Source: Paragonimus westermani
Taxonomy: Eukaryota > Platyhelminthes > Trematoda > Plagiorchiida > Troglotrematidae
NCBI GenBank assembly: GCA_008508345.1
Contig: QNGE01001252.1
Coordinates: forward strand, 116,092 to 180,091
Direction: 5' to 3'
Length of the DNA stretch: 64,000 bases
The number at the start of each line of letters is the position of its first letter. The stretch's first letter is position 1. The position numbers were made by a program, and so were the translations under genes. Below, piece by piece: positions 26,901-39,190 of this stretch. The notes below the pieces were generated by a model that did no database searches, was not told where the DNA came from, and saw only the letters and a list, made by a program, of their open reading frames with translations.

Positions 26901-28100
26901 ACTCTTCTAATGAACTAGCTCCGCTTGCTTGTTCCAACCCTGGAACCACTCTGATCTTGTCTTAGTGATCTATGGTTTTAGTCTTTAGACATCGTAATCT
27001 CCTAACTAAGCAGCTTCCAAAGCATCCCTTTCTACCACTTCTCAGTCCCCTCAAAGAAGAAATCGGTTTTGCTATTCTCCACTTACTGTGCAATTGCCAG
27101 TCTTAATTGCATGGATTATATACGACACATCAGGATAATATGTCTCCAGTAACATCACTATTTTTCTATTAAAATGCGAACGTGACTGCACTTCATGAAT
27201 GATAATCGTAAAACTGGTCATACAAAACTGTATGCAGTTGGCTGCATAGAATGTATTGATGATATTCATCTTCCTCTGATATCTCCAGTTTTGAGCATTT
27301 CTCATGCACCTAAGCTGATCAGTGATTAGTTGTCGTCAATTTACTTAATGGATGGAGAACAATCCCATGGCTTAACCGATAGTCAGTTTGTAGCACGGCG
27401 ATCGACTGTCTGAGCCAGTGTCCCACAGTTTCGGCATGATGATTCCTTGAGAGAAATAGTAGTTAATGCTGAGTTTCAATGAGAACTGTATCAATGCCAG
27501 AGTTTTCAGATGGTGAACGCACCGAATCCTTCCTCGTTTGGCACCCTGAATAAGGGACCGACGTAAGTTTCACTGCTCTGTCAGAGTTGTGCCGATAACC
27601 CGGAATCATCAGAGGAGAGGTTTTTGTTCAACCAAAGGAACAAATAGAACCTTGCATTAACTCAAAACTAAGATACTGTTACTCCGTAACTTACGGACAT
27701 TGATATGCAATATTCCAATCGCATATGAGAACTGGTTGGTCGAAACTTTCTATAAGCATGCCTCACGAAATAGTGAATTACCCGACACACCAACATCGCA
27801 AAAACAAGTCATTAAGTCTATGATATAATCATCTCTTCTGTAATGTAATAGTTCACGATACAAGATAACCGACATTCAACTTAGTTTTGTAATTGTAGTT
27901 ATACGTCGCTCAGTTAACGAATCGCAATCATCAATGATATTTAAAAAGTCAGCGACCGGTAGCCACTTGGCCAAACTGCTGGACGGGAGTTGATGTTACA
28001 CAGCCTGTGCGATATTGTGGTGTGTGATTGTTAAGTATATGAATGAATTTCAAGGCAAGGGAAATCAACAGTTATGAGAAACTCTTTAGGTCATAAACAA
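20985..28100. other. No recognisable gene
   Basis: This interval lies downstream of the Scratch stop codon. The part nearest 28100 is presumably its 3' UTR, but I see no clear AATAAA on the minus strand within several hundred bases. The largest open frames (25357-25806 minus, 149 codons; 25675-26004 plus, 109 codons) have no recognisable domain. Confidence 0.5.
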
Positions 28101-29293
28101 TCACAATCCTTCCGATATCAATTTTGCCACGCTCCACGATAACTCATCTTTCGAGGTCAGTGTGTCGAGTGCCAGGGTTGTAGTTCCAAATTCCTCAACA
28201 GGTCGTTCATTGCACGCTGACTCCAAATGCTTATTCAGATAGGATTTCAACGCGAAATTTTTATGGCATCGTTTACACTCATGCTGTTTCATGCTTGAAT
28301 GCGTTTGCATGTGGGCGCGCAGATTGGAACGATCGGCAAATGCTCGACCACAATGCGCGCAACCATAAGGCTTCTCACCTGTGTGTGCTCTTCGATGCCC
28401 TTGAAGAAGCCATGGCCGACTAAACGCTTTGCCACACAGATCACATCGGTGCTTTAAATCGTGTGTCAGAATGTGCATGGACAACGCCGGCATGGAGACA
28501 TATGCTTTACCACAATGCGGACATCTACGGGCAGCCTGGCTATCCAGACTTCGGTGTGTCTGCTTGTGCCTACTTAGGTTTGATGAAGTTGCATAACTTT
28601 TACCACAATCCGGACAACTATATCGTTGCGTGGTTTGGTCGGTAGGTGGACTGAAGGAGGATGCCAGAAGCGATGGATGATTTGACATTGAATGGCTCGG
28701 TGAGAATGGACTGATTTTCATTGGCAATAATGGATCACAGCCGCCGTCAATGGATGAAGTCATCGAGGAATTGGAACGGCCAGATGAAGAGCTCAAGCTA
28801 AGTAGTCCCGATTCGTTACGTACGCGCCTCGGGAAACATTTGTTTTTTCCCTTGCCACGTTTTCTTGACCGACCGTCCGAGACAAAGAAGGCATCGTAGG
28901 TGTAGCCTACAGTTACACCTGCCTGGAACCCAGATTTTCTATTTTTGACCCGACTGGACGAAGTACGAATTGGTGGGGTATTAGGAGCCGATGGAACTTC
29001 CGAAATCACATCTGGTTTATACCCCAGTGATTGTTGTGTTGGGTTCATTCTCGTCAAAACGTCTTCTGGACCGATAGAAGGTTGTGCATATTTTTGTTTA
29101 GAGGTATGGGTTTCGATTGTAAAAGATCCTTGTAATTTACTAAATGGTGTACTGAGGGTGGTATAGGTATTGGTCCGGTTGGCGTTGATTGCGTTTCCAG
29201 GGTATGGTAGGCAAGGTAAGGAATGCGTTGATTCGTCTCTTTTCGATGACATCAGTTGACTCTGCCCGGATACTGAAAGGTCGATGCAGTCAT
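28101..29293 (-). CDS. scrt: Scratch-family zinc-finger transcription factor, 3' coding exon (five zinc fingers)
   Basis: This exon encodes the C-terminal ~397 residues of a nuclear transcriptional repressor of the Snail/Scratch superfamily. Numbered in the 629-aa two-exon model, four C2H2 fingers lie near residues 457-479, 488-510, 514-536 and 542-564. A fifth finger near 570-593 has a C2HC pattern ending in HLESAC. Diagnostic strings are SYATSSNLSRHKQTH, RSLDSQ between fingers 1 and 2, SMPALSMH in finger 2, FSRPWLLQGH in finger 3 and ADRSNLRAHMQTH in finger 4. YDAFFVSDGRS upstream of the fingers is, as I recall, also a Scratch hallmark. A Ser-rich stretch precedes finger 1. The exon begins after a polypyrimidine tract ending AAATAG (AG at 29295-29294) and is open from there; an in-frame Met at 29252 also exists. 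The stop TGA is at 28103-28101. Family knowledge: these proteins bind CAGGTG-type E-boxes and act in neural differentiation. No frameshift or missing Zn ligand is seen. Confidence 0.95.
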
Positions 29294-30136
29294 CTATTTA
29301 AAAAAAAACATTAACGATCAGTAAGTGTGCTGAGGATTCAACTTGTAAAGGATTACAAAAATACACGTTTTACTAACTTTTTAGCTAAGTTAGAACAATA
29401 GGTTGGAATGTTATTGTGATTACAAAACCGCTGATGAGTTAACAGTAAGCTGTTGAAAAGCGTGCAAAATCCAGACTATAGTTAGTTACTTGCGTGCACA
29501 TCATTTTTGCATTTTAACGAGGAAAACTCTCCTCTAAATCTGTTTGTATGAGTTCACTAACAGCTTAGTCCGCAAATACGTGAACATATGGAGACGTCAC
29601 AGACAGACCATGTTAACTGGAATATCAATGAACACTTCCTCCACCCTGTTAGATCTTCCGCTTTCGTTCATTTTTCTCACACACACACCCCCGTCCGCTC
29701 TGTTCTCCCGCAGATTGACACGTACCGTGCACGAACTTCCCGCAAGTCTTCGTTCTCAACAGGCTTCCCAACGGAACCAATCACGTTCCCACCTATACCC
29801 ACGCAGATAGCCGGAGGTCAGAAGTGTCGTTGACACATGCTAATCTCCGCAAGTATTGGCATGTTCTCATCCAAACTTCTAATGTGGCTTTCGAACAGAT
29901 GGGCCAAAGTTAATAAGCCCACTTGTGTGTGTATACTTCAAATACAGACAGTGTGGTGCAGGATTCCGTCAAACCCCTCAGGGGTTGGCACACTCTGTGC
30001 TCATACACGATAAAGACAAAATGGTGTTGCTCGGTTTCGTCACGTGTCACTTTTCTTATTCCCACAAAGGAGACGGTAATATGGTGTTTCTTCTTTGACC
30101 TATCAACAGGAAAACGTCCAATTTGCGTAAATAGAT

Positions 30137-30200
30137 TCGGCGCTTTATTTTCTTTTTTGAAATTGAATATCATGCACATTTGATCACAACATTCGCATTT
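30137..30200 (-). repeat. SINE-tail fragment
   Basis: ATTCGGCGCTTTATTTTCTT and GCACATTTGATCACAACATT, then CGCATT, resemble 340-415, the distal part of the fullest SINE-like copy. Only this part is present. Confidence 0.4.
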
Positions 30201-32143
30201 CCCCCAATGTTTCAGCCGGTGGCTTTGGAAGGCATACACATATGAAAGCACTTCATTGGCACTTATCCCAGTTCTAAGTACACTATGAACTCAGATCCGC
30301 AGAAACTGTGTTGACCACCTATTAGCCCTGTCGTAAGAAGAAGATGGTCTGCTCGCAAGCTATAACATGGACAAAATTTTAGTCGGTTGGTTTTGGGGGG
30401 AAGGGATTGGAAGACATATATCTGATTATAAAATCTGCCATAAAATGTGGGTGCACTTCAGGTTACATTGGTGGAATCACTAAGTTGTCATCAGTGACCT
30501 AATTTTGGGCACACTAGCTAGTGGATCTACTTGGTCTGGCTAAGTTGCTTTCAGACGGCTGTCACTAGTGGTTGCTTTGCAGTTTGACGGAATAACTAAA
30601 CTGAGTTACTTAAGCAGATCCTTATGTTAGATATGTTTCATTGTAAAATACAATAGGGGAATGAAATGAAATGTGCCTACTAATATGGAATTATAAAGTT
30701 CCTTGTCCTATTGTCTGAGATACAAAGACGTGAAGACCAAGTAAGCTGAGTTGGAGGAACTCGGAGGGTTAACAACTTTTTTGTTACGTGTGCGGTCTGT
30801 TAATTTTACCGCTTTTCTCACTTCCACTGAGCCTGTGACTCTGGTAGGAGGTTCACTTAGAAGTTAATTGAGGGATTAACAACTGAACTCTGTAAGAAAA
30901 CTCGTTAAGATTCGACTATCAGAGAGTTGTACTCAAACACCACTGCACATTCAGGTGAATTATCAGCAAAGGTTGTCAGGCTTTTGATTGGAAGACTATT
31001 AGGGGTCCAGTTGGTATGCTATTCGGGTATCCATGAATTTAGACTGAAATATCACTTATTGGTTAAACCGATCGGATATTCCTAGGCTCACACTGAATAT
31101 GTCAACCTTTCATAAAACAGCACCGTTTCCCACCGAACTGTTCACAAGAAGTTTCATCGCAAGTGCACTGTGAACAACCAAATTTGGAAACATAATTCCC
31201 ATGTTTTGAATGTGGTTTCTTCAGCGTTTTGAACACCAGGGGTCCACTTCTCTATGGTTTTCTGGACATAGATGACTCACAATTTACTATTGTCAAATCT
31301 GGCACCAGTCAAAATATTGTCATAAAACTGACCACATGACGCCACGTGAACATCATCTACCCATCTCTCTCTCCTTGTGTCTCTATTAGATGACTTTTGA
31401 AGGGGTGAACAGGTCATTACGTTGACCATGTAGCATCTGTCCATGGGGGTTGAACAGTGTGTTCCGTCCAACTGCAGGTGGATTACTAACCCCGACCATC
31501 TGCTTTCGGTTCAGCTAAGAGAAGAGGTTATCCGATAGCCCCGAGGATGTGTGGACATACGCCTGGAACCTGTTCTATGCAGACCTTATAAGCCGACTAC
31601 AGTTTGATCAAGATGACAAATCTAGTGAATACAAAGACGACACCCTCAGTTTCGCTCCGAATTTAGATTAGCATGTCTAAGTCTAGCTGGTTGTAATTCG
31701 GTTACGGTTGACCGGTACCTTTTTATCATTCAGTCTGACATCCAAACTCCGAGCTAGTTTCACAGGAAAAACATTCCTGGCTGTCTTATGTCAACATACA
31801 AGACAAAGTCGAGCCTCTTCACATTACGATTACGACGCAATCAAAGTGGTTCATCCTCTCTTAGACAAACAGAATGGATTGAAGTCAAAATTGTACATGT
31901 TATTCTATGTGGTGAAGACATTCGACACATTAACGCTTTCCCTACACTAAATTTTTAAGGGGCATGAAGTGCTTGAATAATAATGAGATATAATCGGTTT
32001 CATCGTCAGTACAAGGCTTGATTCGCTTTGTAAATGACTGTTGATAAGACTGATACTTCATGGGTAATTAATCATTCGTAAGATATCTGCACCAAATTTA
32101 GAACGAATGAAGTCAAACAGTTTGGGCGTCGTGTTTAACATGT

Positions 32144-32392
32144 TATTGATAAACAGACTGAAGATAATACAATGATAGGAGTAAGTTGTAATTCTCTAAG
32201 TTTCAACCCACTCGAGTGGCCTTCCTCAGGACAGCTGTAATAGAAATCGTACTAACAAACTATGTTAACAAACACTAATGTTAATATGATTTTGATTAAA
32301 ACACTCCTGAGGAAGGCCACTTAAATTGATTGAAACGTAGGGTATTACAACTTGCTCCTAACGTTGTGTTATTCTCAGTCTGTTTGTGGATA
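32144..32392. repeat. Inverted pair of hammerhead-bearing repeat arms
   Basis: Two arms of about 115 bp (about 32144-32258 and 32280-32392) are inverted relative to each other with a spacer of roughly 20 bp. Both contain the AGTCTGTTT-type end and a CCTGAGGAAGGCCACT core. The first arm, read on the minus strand, keeps CUGAGGA (32229-32223), a palindromic stem II and GAAA, but its stem III and stem I halves no longer pair. A flanking tag TGGGCGTCGTGTTTAACAT (32124-32142) is shared with the copy near 905. The arrangement suggests a non-autonomous mobile element with inverted ribozyme-containing ends. Confidence 0.7.
32300..32370 (+). ncRNA. Hammerhead-ribozyme-like fold, second copy (GUU triplet)
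   Basis: This plus-strand 71-nt copy has the same architecture as 19990-20060 on the minus strand: AACAC (32300-32304) with GUGUU (32366-32370), CUGAGGA (32307-32313), GAA at 32332-32334, and ACGU (32335-32338) with ACGU (32361-32364) across a 22-nt loop. U at 32365 gives a GUU triplet, allowed by the NUH rule but usually weaker. Stem II (32314-32331) has lost most of its pairing, so this copy is probably poorly active or dead. Confidence 0.45.
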
Positions 32393-35300
32393 CTTCATAG
32401 TTCTGACATTATAAACGATCGACTGTTAGTCACCTAGGAAATGTAGTGGCGACTAATTTAGGACATTGGAGGGGTGCGTTTATAATGATCTCCTCTGTGT
32501 AACAATGTCGCACACCGGAACCTTTTTAAGATGACTGAGAGGATGTTTCGGGAGGAATGCTAACCAGGCTGGTTTGGGGTTTCTACAATTTATTTACAAG
32601 TAAAACAATCTATCAGTACTGCCTCAAAAGAGTCATTCCGAAACCATTGTTTCCTAAGCTTGTCAGTGCAGGCGCCCCAGAGATGTCTAAGCCTGACCTA
32701 ATCATTCCTTCAGGTTTCTGATTTAACTTCATTGCTCCCTCAATTCAGTGTGCATGTCGTGAACCCTAGAATGCTAACTACCACAACCACGCGCAACACA
32801 GCACTATGCTGGTTAGGGAACCCACAACAGTTTATCAGCAACAAGCTGAAGTCACAGTCCTTCATACTCATACGGTTGAAGCACAACTGCATTATCCCTA
32901 TCTAGTTTAATTCGTAATCCCTCATCTCATGCAACTTGGGAACCGCCGCTCTAAACGATGACAACATCTCAACATGAAAGGGAAAATGTAGAACGGTTTA
33001 CATTCGTGTAGGAGTTGCCCACAGCCTACAAACCTCACCTTTGAGTGAGGTTAAATGGTGTTTATGTGAACTTGAATCTTAAGAGAGACTTGTCGATGAA
33101 TTTTTGTCACGTCTCAGTTTACCACTCTGTTTGAAATGGATCAACCTGTCGCACTTGTTTTGGTTACCATCTGATGCAGACTTTCGGGGCACACAAAGTC
33201 TTGGTAAATCACGGTATAAACAACACCTCATCCTACTCAGACACACACCTACAGAAGTCGGGAAACAATCCGATCTCACTGGCTCAATTGTATCCACGTG
33301 ATCAACACAACAACAAAGCAGTCTTTTTGGCCAGATGTGCCTTAAGGAGCGGTGTGTAGGTGGTTTGCACCGATTCCATCATTTTTTCACCGTTTGCACC
33401 AAGAAACATAATTTGCACCTGCTGCGCGTGGCCTATACTCTAGTGTAGTGAAGAGGAGTCCAGGCGTTGTATCCATCTTAAAGCAGGTGGTGTAGTGAAG
33501 GTCTACTTAGCCGATAGCTTTTCGTTACATTACAGTGGAATAATTGTCCCGTGGAGCATTCAAAGACGTGTGCACTACTCACGATTCATGCATGACAAAG
33601 AATCCAGTTTGACAAACAAGGTGCTCAGTGTTCACTCTAATTGACCGACAGTCGTGGTTTTGTTAGGCGTACCGAACAAAATTTAGAACGGTTGCATCTA
33701 CTTAATGTGTTCGCTTGGGGACTGGTGTGGGGGAGATATTACCAAGTCGTTCAGGTCTGAATCACAGCGAACCGGGCTGATACTGAGGGCAAAAATCGGA
33801 GGCTGTTCAGCTAACTTGACGTCACATGAATTCATAGTTCTCTTGTTCGACTGTCTAAAATTGTATGGACAATAGGAGGTATCTTTACTAAACTTTAATT
33901 CCTTTATTTGTCTTGGGAAAAAAATGAAACCTGTCACTGGCTATTTCCTAATGTTAACACCACAACACTGTGACCGTACACATCATACCATCAGTCTATC
34001 AGGCATACAGCTATGGATTCCTAATAAATCTTCAAGCCTATTCTTCAATGTCAAGTTGTACAACTACAGCGGATGCACAACTCTAGAAGAAGCACATTTT
34101 AAAGAAAATCTTGATGGTTTATAAAAAACTCTTGCGAACACTTAATAGGTCCAATCCCATACCATAATTGTGCTAAATATTTGGGGATACCCCCAATAAG
34201 ATATGCCGTTCTAAGGATCCCCGTGTACATGATGCGAAAACCTACAAATGAGGTCACTAGGTGCATGACAAAAGCACTGACGTGCCTACGGAAGTTCTGT
34301 AGTTTCTTGGCTGCATGATACTCTATTGACTTGAAGAAACCTCCAAAGACCCGAGTTAAATAACTCTTTGTTTGTTCACCGATCCACAGTGAGGGCTAAT
34401 TTGTTCCAAATATGTATGCTGACAAGTGGATTGAAATATATCTTAACTTGAAGTCGATGTAAATCCGCGTAGATAAGTTATGAAGTGAAACGATTGAGCC
34501 TCAGTTACTGGTTTTTCTCAGTTGACATTCTAGTGTAGATGAGTGTTGTCTTACTTTCACTTTTAATTCGTTTGTATGTTCATAAAACAAAACCAATTTG
34601 ATAGTGATCGTTCGAGTTCATACGCAAAGGTTATGCAAAATAAGTGCCATTCTTCGTTTCGCATTATCTTGTGATGAATGTTATTTTCCCTGTAGACTTA
34701 TAGCTGTGTAACGATTAAACGGAAATGAGTATGGAATTGAAACTTAAATGAAACGTTCTATTATCGACGGTTCACAGTTTGTTCTCAGTTGGCTTCAACC
34801 ACGTTTCAAATGTTCGTGTTGGTTAGTCCTTCGTCTATGCCAATGATGAGCTGACCCAACTTTCCGCCTTTGGTAGCACGCCTCGTGGACCATTGGCAAC
34901 CTGTGCGACTAGTGAGTCGAGCAGGAACGAAGCTGAGTTTCCTTTAAACCAAAATGTTGAATTCATACGTTTGCACATCGTAAGCTAGAGACTTTATGAC
35001 GGAATTACAATAAGCTACTGTTTGAATGACACACAGTCGGCCGTCAATCTTTCACCCGACACAAACGTTAAATAGTTCGAGTGGATGATGCTAACTAATT
35101 GCACCCTTTGGAAACGAACTCTCGATTCAGGGCAGCTCACCCCTAGTCCCTATCAAGTCAGTGTACGAATGGACAGACGCTTGAAACAACAGGAGCACAT
35201 TCACTTTGCACACAACAATTTGTGGTAGGCGTGTGAGTGGGCCAAAGCAATATGTATTTTTATCGCGTGCGATTTCCACCTCATTAACCTTGCCGTGTTG

Positions 35301-36644
35301 GCTCCACCGCTGCAGTGATATGAGTGTGAGTTCAGCAGAAATTTGTAATTCGAAATAAAGACAGGTCAAGTCATCCGGCTACACACAAAGCTGAGCAAAC
35401 TGGGGGAAATATCAGAACACGAACGTGGTGTGAGTAAAATTCGGCAACAAACGGTACATCATTGTTGTTATTCGTGACAAAACTGAAATGTGCCCGAATT
35501 CAATGATGTCCTATTAAAAATACGGACATTGACCATAAGACTGTTCTATATTCAGGAGGACGGAAACCTGACTTCCGATCAGACTAGACCTAGACACAAC
35601 ACAGAAGCTTTGAGTCTAACTTAGATTTAACAAATTAGAAGAGGCCCAGCTATGCGTATTCTAAAATTCCGCATGTATTGAACAGTTGATAAGACCAACT
35701 AGCAAAACAGGGCAAGTACTCTACCAGTTGAATTCCGCAGCCAATTCCGAGGCTTAGATACTACGCGTGTTGACTCATTTGTTCATTCATACAGCTGTAT
35801 CATATGAAATCCATCAAATGATATAGGAGAGTGATTACCGTAACAAGACTTACGGATTTTGTTTTTCTTCCCAAGAATTGTATTAAGATACGAAAAATTC
35901 AACCAGTTCTGGCTTGTGTTCCAATGATAACATCTACTACTGAAGATGCCTTACTTGTAAACATTATGACATACCAGTATTTGCGCAACGTGCGTGTACA
36001 CATATCTACGTTAGCCTGACTTTCACTCAGAAGAAAATTCAGTAAAACTCAGTAAAAATCCAAAAGAACTCGTCCTTAAAGTATGAACTAGTGTTGTAAT
36101 TAAGTATTGAGTTCATAAACCCTAGCGCAAACACACTGTGATTAAAAGAAACCCATTTGGCGAAAAGCAGTTAGACGTTTTCAGATTTATCACAAGTGAC
36201 CATTTCAACATGTTTTGCTTTCTCAAGCATCCCCAAGTTGAGCGCGTACAAACTATGCACTAGATATTTGAACAGTTCACCAGTGAGTAACAGAACTGAC
36301 AACCAGCTAGGAATCATGGAGGCATCAAATTAATCTCAATAAACCTGCAAGTTCAGGTGGGCACTCTGACGTGATTCTTTGTCTGAATAGTAAAGAACAG
36401 TAACGACGAACCCCGGTCCTTAACCTAAGGACTAGCTCCATTGTTTCCTTCAGGAGATGGCTTAGCGCGGGAGGGGATCTATCGAATTGCGTTCTGTTTC
36501 AACAAGCTCAGCTGATTCTTTTTTAGCTCCTCACTGTGCTTTTTCATTTTCAGCCATTCTCCGACTGGGCTAGCTATATTCCGGATGTCTTGATATGTTT
36601 CAAAGAGCACATACTTCATTCATTTCTGGTTCTTAGGGAATAGC

Positions 36645-36793
36645 GCTGGCAAGGATATGCACTACTGACGAGCTCTAATGAGAGCGAAACTCGAGTCTAG
36701 TGCTTCTTTTGGAAAGAGGCCGGCTGGGAAGTCTATCTGAATGCGAAGGCTGCGATCAAATGTGAGTGATGGTCAACCTGAAAATAACGCTGG
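36645..36793 (+). repeat. SINE-like element copy
   Basis: GCAAGGATATGCACTACTGA, CGAGCTCTAATGAGAGCGAA, CTCGAGTCTAGTGCTTCTTT and GTCTATCTGAATGCGAAG follow the same order as the minus-strand copy at 340-569. It continues into GCTGCGATCAAATGTGAG and AACCTGAAAATAACGC. The tRNA-like head is worn away. It lies inside the Scratch intron, on the strand opposite to the gene. Confidence 0.7.
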
Positions 36794-38493
36794 AGTTAAA
36801 TTTCAGCTGGGTCCGAACGTTTTGGTGGAGTGCTTTTCATTTAGCATTAACATTGCAGAAAATTTCAGCTCAAACAGCTGAACGAATACTATGAGCCAGT
36901 ACAGCGTTGCTGGTTAACACGAGTGCCACAGCACTCACCGACCATGTGCTCCTGGCGAAAGAACTGGGCTTTAATGTATTGCCCCTAAAAACTGAAATGA
37001 ATTCAATCAAGCTGAAGAGATGTGTACTGGCTGTTGAGATGATGGATGCAGCTGACATAGAAACGAACTATATTTGTGAACGCCTGAAGTGACCGTCTAA
37101 CATGCTCACCTTGTGTTTGATAGTATTACAAGGCGCTCACCGGGACGATGCAGCTGCATACCAGCCGTGGGTTTGGAATCAGGATTATGAAGCAATCGGA
37201 CTAATCACTCTCAGGAGTGTCGTTAACTTCACATCCTGATAATTAAGCAAATGGCAAAAAACAAAATGTCTGAGTCAAATCTTCTCTCTCACTTTCGGAT
37301 TCTTCATAGCTGCACTCAGTGATTCAACAGCACTGGAATAAGTGCTAAGAATGTTGGAGAACGGCTATCCTTGTGTAACACTGTAGTTAATCTAGGACAT
37401 CTCTGCCGCCCACGAGACCCCATTTTTTGCTGAGGTGCGGAATGCATACAACTACTTTAAGCAGGATATTGCTCCGCAATTACGAAAACCGGCCACTCCC
37501 TGTGGGTGCATAGCGTTGATCAGGTGTGGTGGAAGCACCGCAATGATTTGGTTTAGCAAAATACATTAGAAATAGATGGCAACCATGGTCGCGAAACAGT
37601 TTCGGTCTATCTACCCCGGTGGCTTGGACAAGTTCTACGAGTTCTACTCAGTTGCATGTTTGTGCTCTGTAAATGCGAGCAGAAAAAAACATCATGACTT
37701 GTCTTGTTGCTTGGCGTACAAATGAAAGAAACGGTAAAATGCTTAGCCTTTGTTGACCCTACCAGGTTTCTTGACTGATGTCAAGTTGCTGCTGAATGCT
37801 GCGATTTAGAAACGCTGAGTGATGCAACAGTAAGCAAACAGTTCTCGCAGGATTGCTATTATGATTGTTAAAATGATCTTTTCCTCCATCTTTAGGCGAA
37901 TTTCCTTTTGAAATGTGGAAACTCCCAAACAATCAACTAATACTGCTAAAATCACGGATGGAATAGGAGTAACAAAGGATATTCTCTCTTACTTTTGGTG
38001 AGAACATAGATCTTGTTCTACTTTATTCTGTTTTAACTTGCCCATTTGTTATATTCTTTTGTGGTCGTGTTGAAAAGCTGTATTCTCATAATGTCAGTGT
38101 TAATAGCTAGGCCGAATAGCTCAGTTTTAAATGTGCACGTCGGCGAACATATCGATACCAAAACCATCATCCCGAGCTACAAACAACACCACCATCAGAA
38201 ACGTCTTATAAGTGCTGTGTAATTACGCGTCTGATACAGTCACATTGTTTTTCAGTGTAATTTCAATGGCAACCGACATGATAAAGAACGTATTCTGGTA
38301 CCATACTATTGAAACATTATAACTCGAGCTAATCCAGGTGGTGGTAAATGGACAGGTGAACCAAATGTTAAACGTAATGTCATTTGTCTTGATTAATATG
38401 GCACTCCAGATAATGGCTGACATGAAGACGGGCTGTTGTTATCGTCAAAATTTGAAAGAAAGATCACAAACAGATCAAATGGGGCACACTCAC

Positions 38494-39190
38494 TTGAGTC
38501 CTGTACAGTTGTGGATAAAGCGGCAGTTTCACAGTTCGTATCCCTGTGATTCAACTGAGATTGATACAGTAGACGAGCCAGTTTGTGTGCGGAGTAGTAT
38601 GAATCATCCGGATAAGATTCCATTAGTCGGTCTCGTCTCGTTTGTGGTGTGCTAGCGCAACCCACATCGGTTCCGGTCAATCCCGCAGCATCGTGCGTTC
38701 GATGTTCAGCGAGCTGAAACATATGCTCAGCAAGCTGGGCAACAAGCATGGTTGACTCCTGATCGGAAGAGCTGTTGGTCAGATACTTCACTAGGTTTGG
38801 TGTCACAGTGACCACTGGACTGGCTTTTGTAACCCAATCCTGTTGGACGTTGGTATGCTTGTAATTACTTTGGGTCATGATCGTCCTACATGGCGATATT
38901 TTGCGAACTGGTGAAATGCAGTTATGGGCGTTTTTGTTATTGTTAACAATTGCGTGAGGAAGGTGAAACGCACTAAAATCGTCGGACTGAAGACAAACTT
39001 GACTAGCCGTGTTGCGTTGATGAGCCTCCAATTCGAACATTAATAATTGTCGATAGATTTGATAATATTTGTTGGTAAATGTATCGTAAACTGGCTGATC
39101 CATTAACGGTTTCTGCAATGGGTACACCGGACTGAACGGGTTACACGGAACAGTTGTATTGCTAAACAAATTGACGTGCGACTGGAGCAT
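38494..39190 (-). CDS. scrt: Scratch-family protein, predicted upstream coding exon
   Basis: An open frame of 232 codons plus one base lies on the same strand as the zinc-finger exon, 9.2 kb upstream of it. It ends at a strong donor, ACTCAA|GTGAGT (donor GT at 38493-38492). The leftover single base matches the two-base partial codon that opens the zinc-finger exon at 29293. Joining them gives 1890 nt, or 629 aa plus stop. The encoded region is low-complexity and rich in Ser, Asn, Gln and Thr, as expected for a disordered N-terminus. The start chosen is the ATG at 39190; an in-frame TAG sits at 39202-39200. The N-terminal SNAG repressor motif known from Scratch and Snail proteins is not seen here. 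Either it lies on a further exon (AG at 39193-39192 could be an acceptor) or this lineage lacks it. The assignment rests on strand, phase, donor quality and the promoter-like sequence just upstream, not on recognised homology. Confidence 0.72.

Larger units (their letters stand above)
29294..38493 (-). other. Predicted 9.2-kb intron of the Scratch gene
   Basis: The interval between donor GTGAGT (38493-38488) and the acceptor preceded by a T-rich tract (29295-29294) is 9,200 nt. It contains the inverted hammerhead-like repeat pair at 32144-32392, a SINE-like copy at about 36645-36793, a partial copy at 30137-30200, and a possible short tRNA-like fragment at 35690-35770. Open frames inside it are short with no recognisable domain, so I call no further exons. 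Confidence 0.65.

Noticed and set aside
29430..29460. CTGATGA followed by an AACAG/CTGTT hairpin and GAAA, a second possible hammerhead
   Set aside because: Three extra bases separate CTGATGA from stem II, and I found no matching stem I or stem III halves nearby. Probably coincidence.
29970..29985. AACCCCTCAGGGGTT near-palindrome
   Set aside because: Short, with a central mismatch and no other supporting structure.
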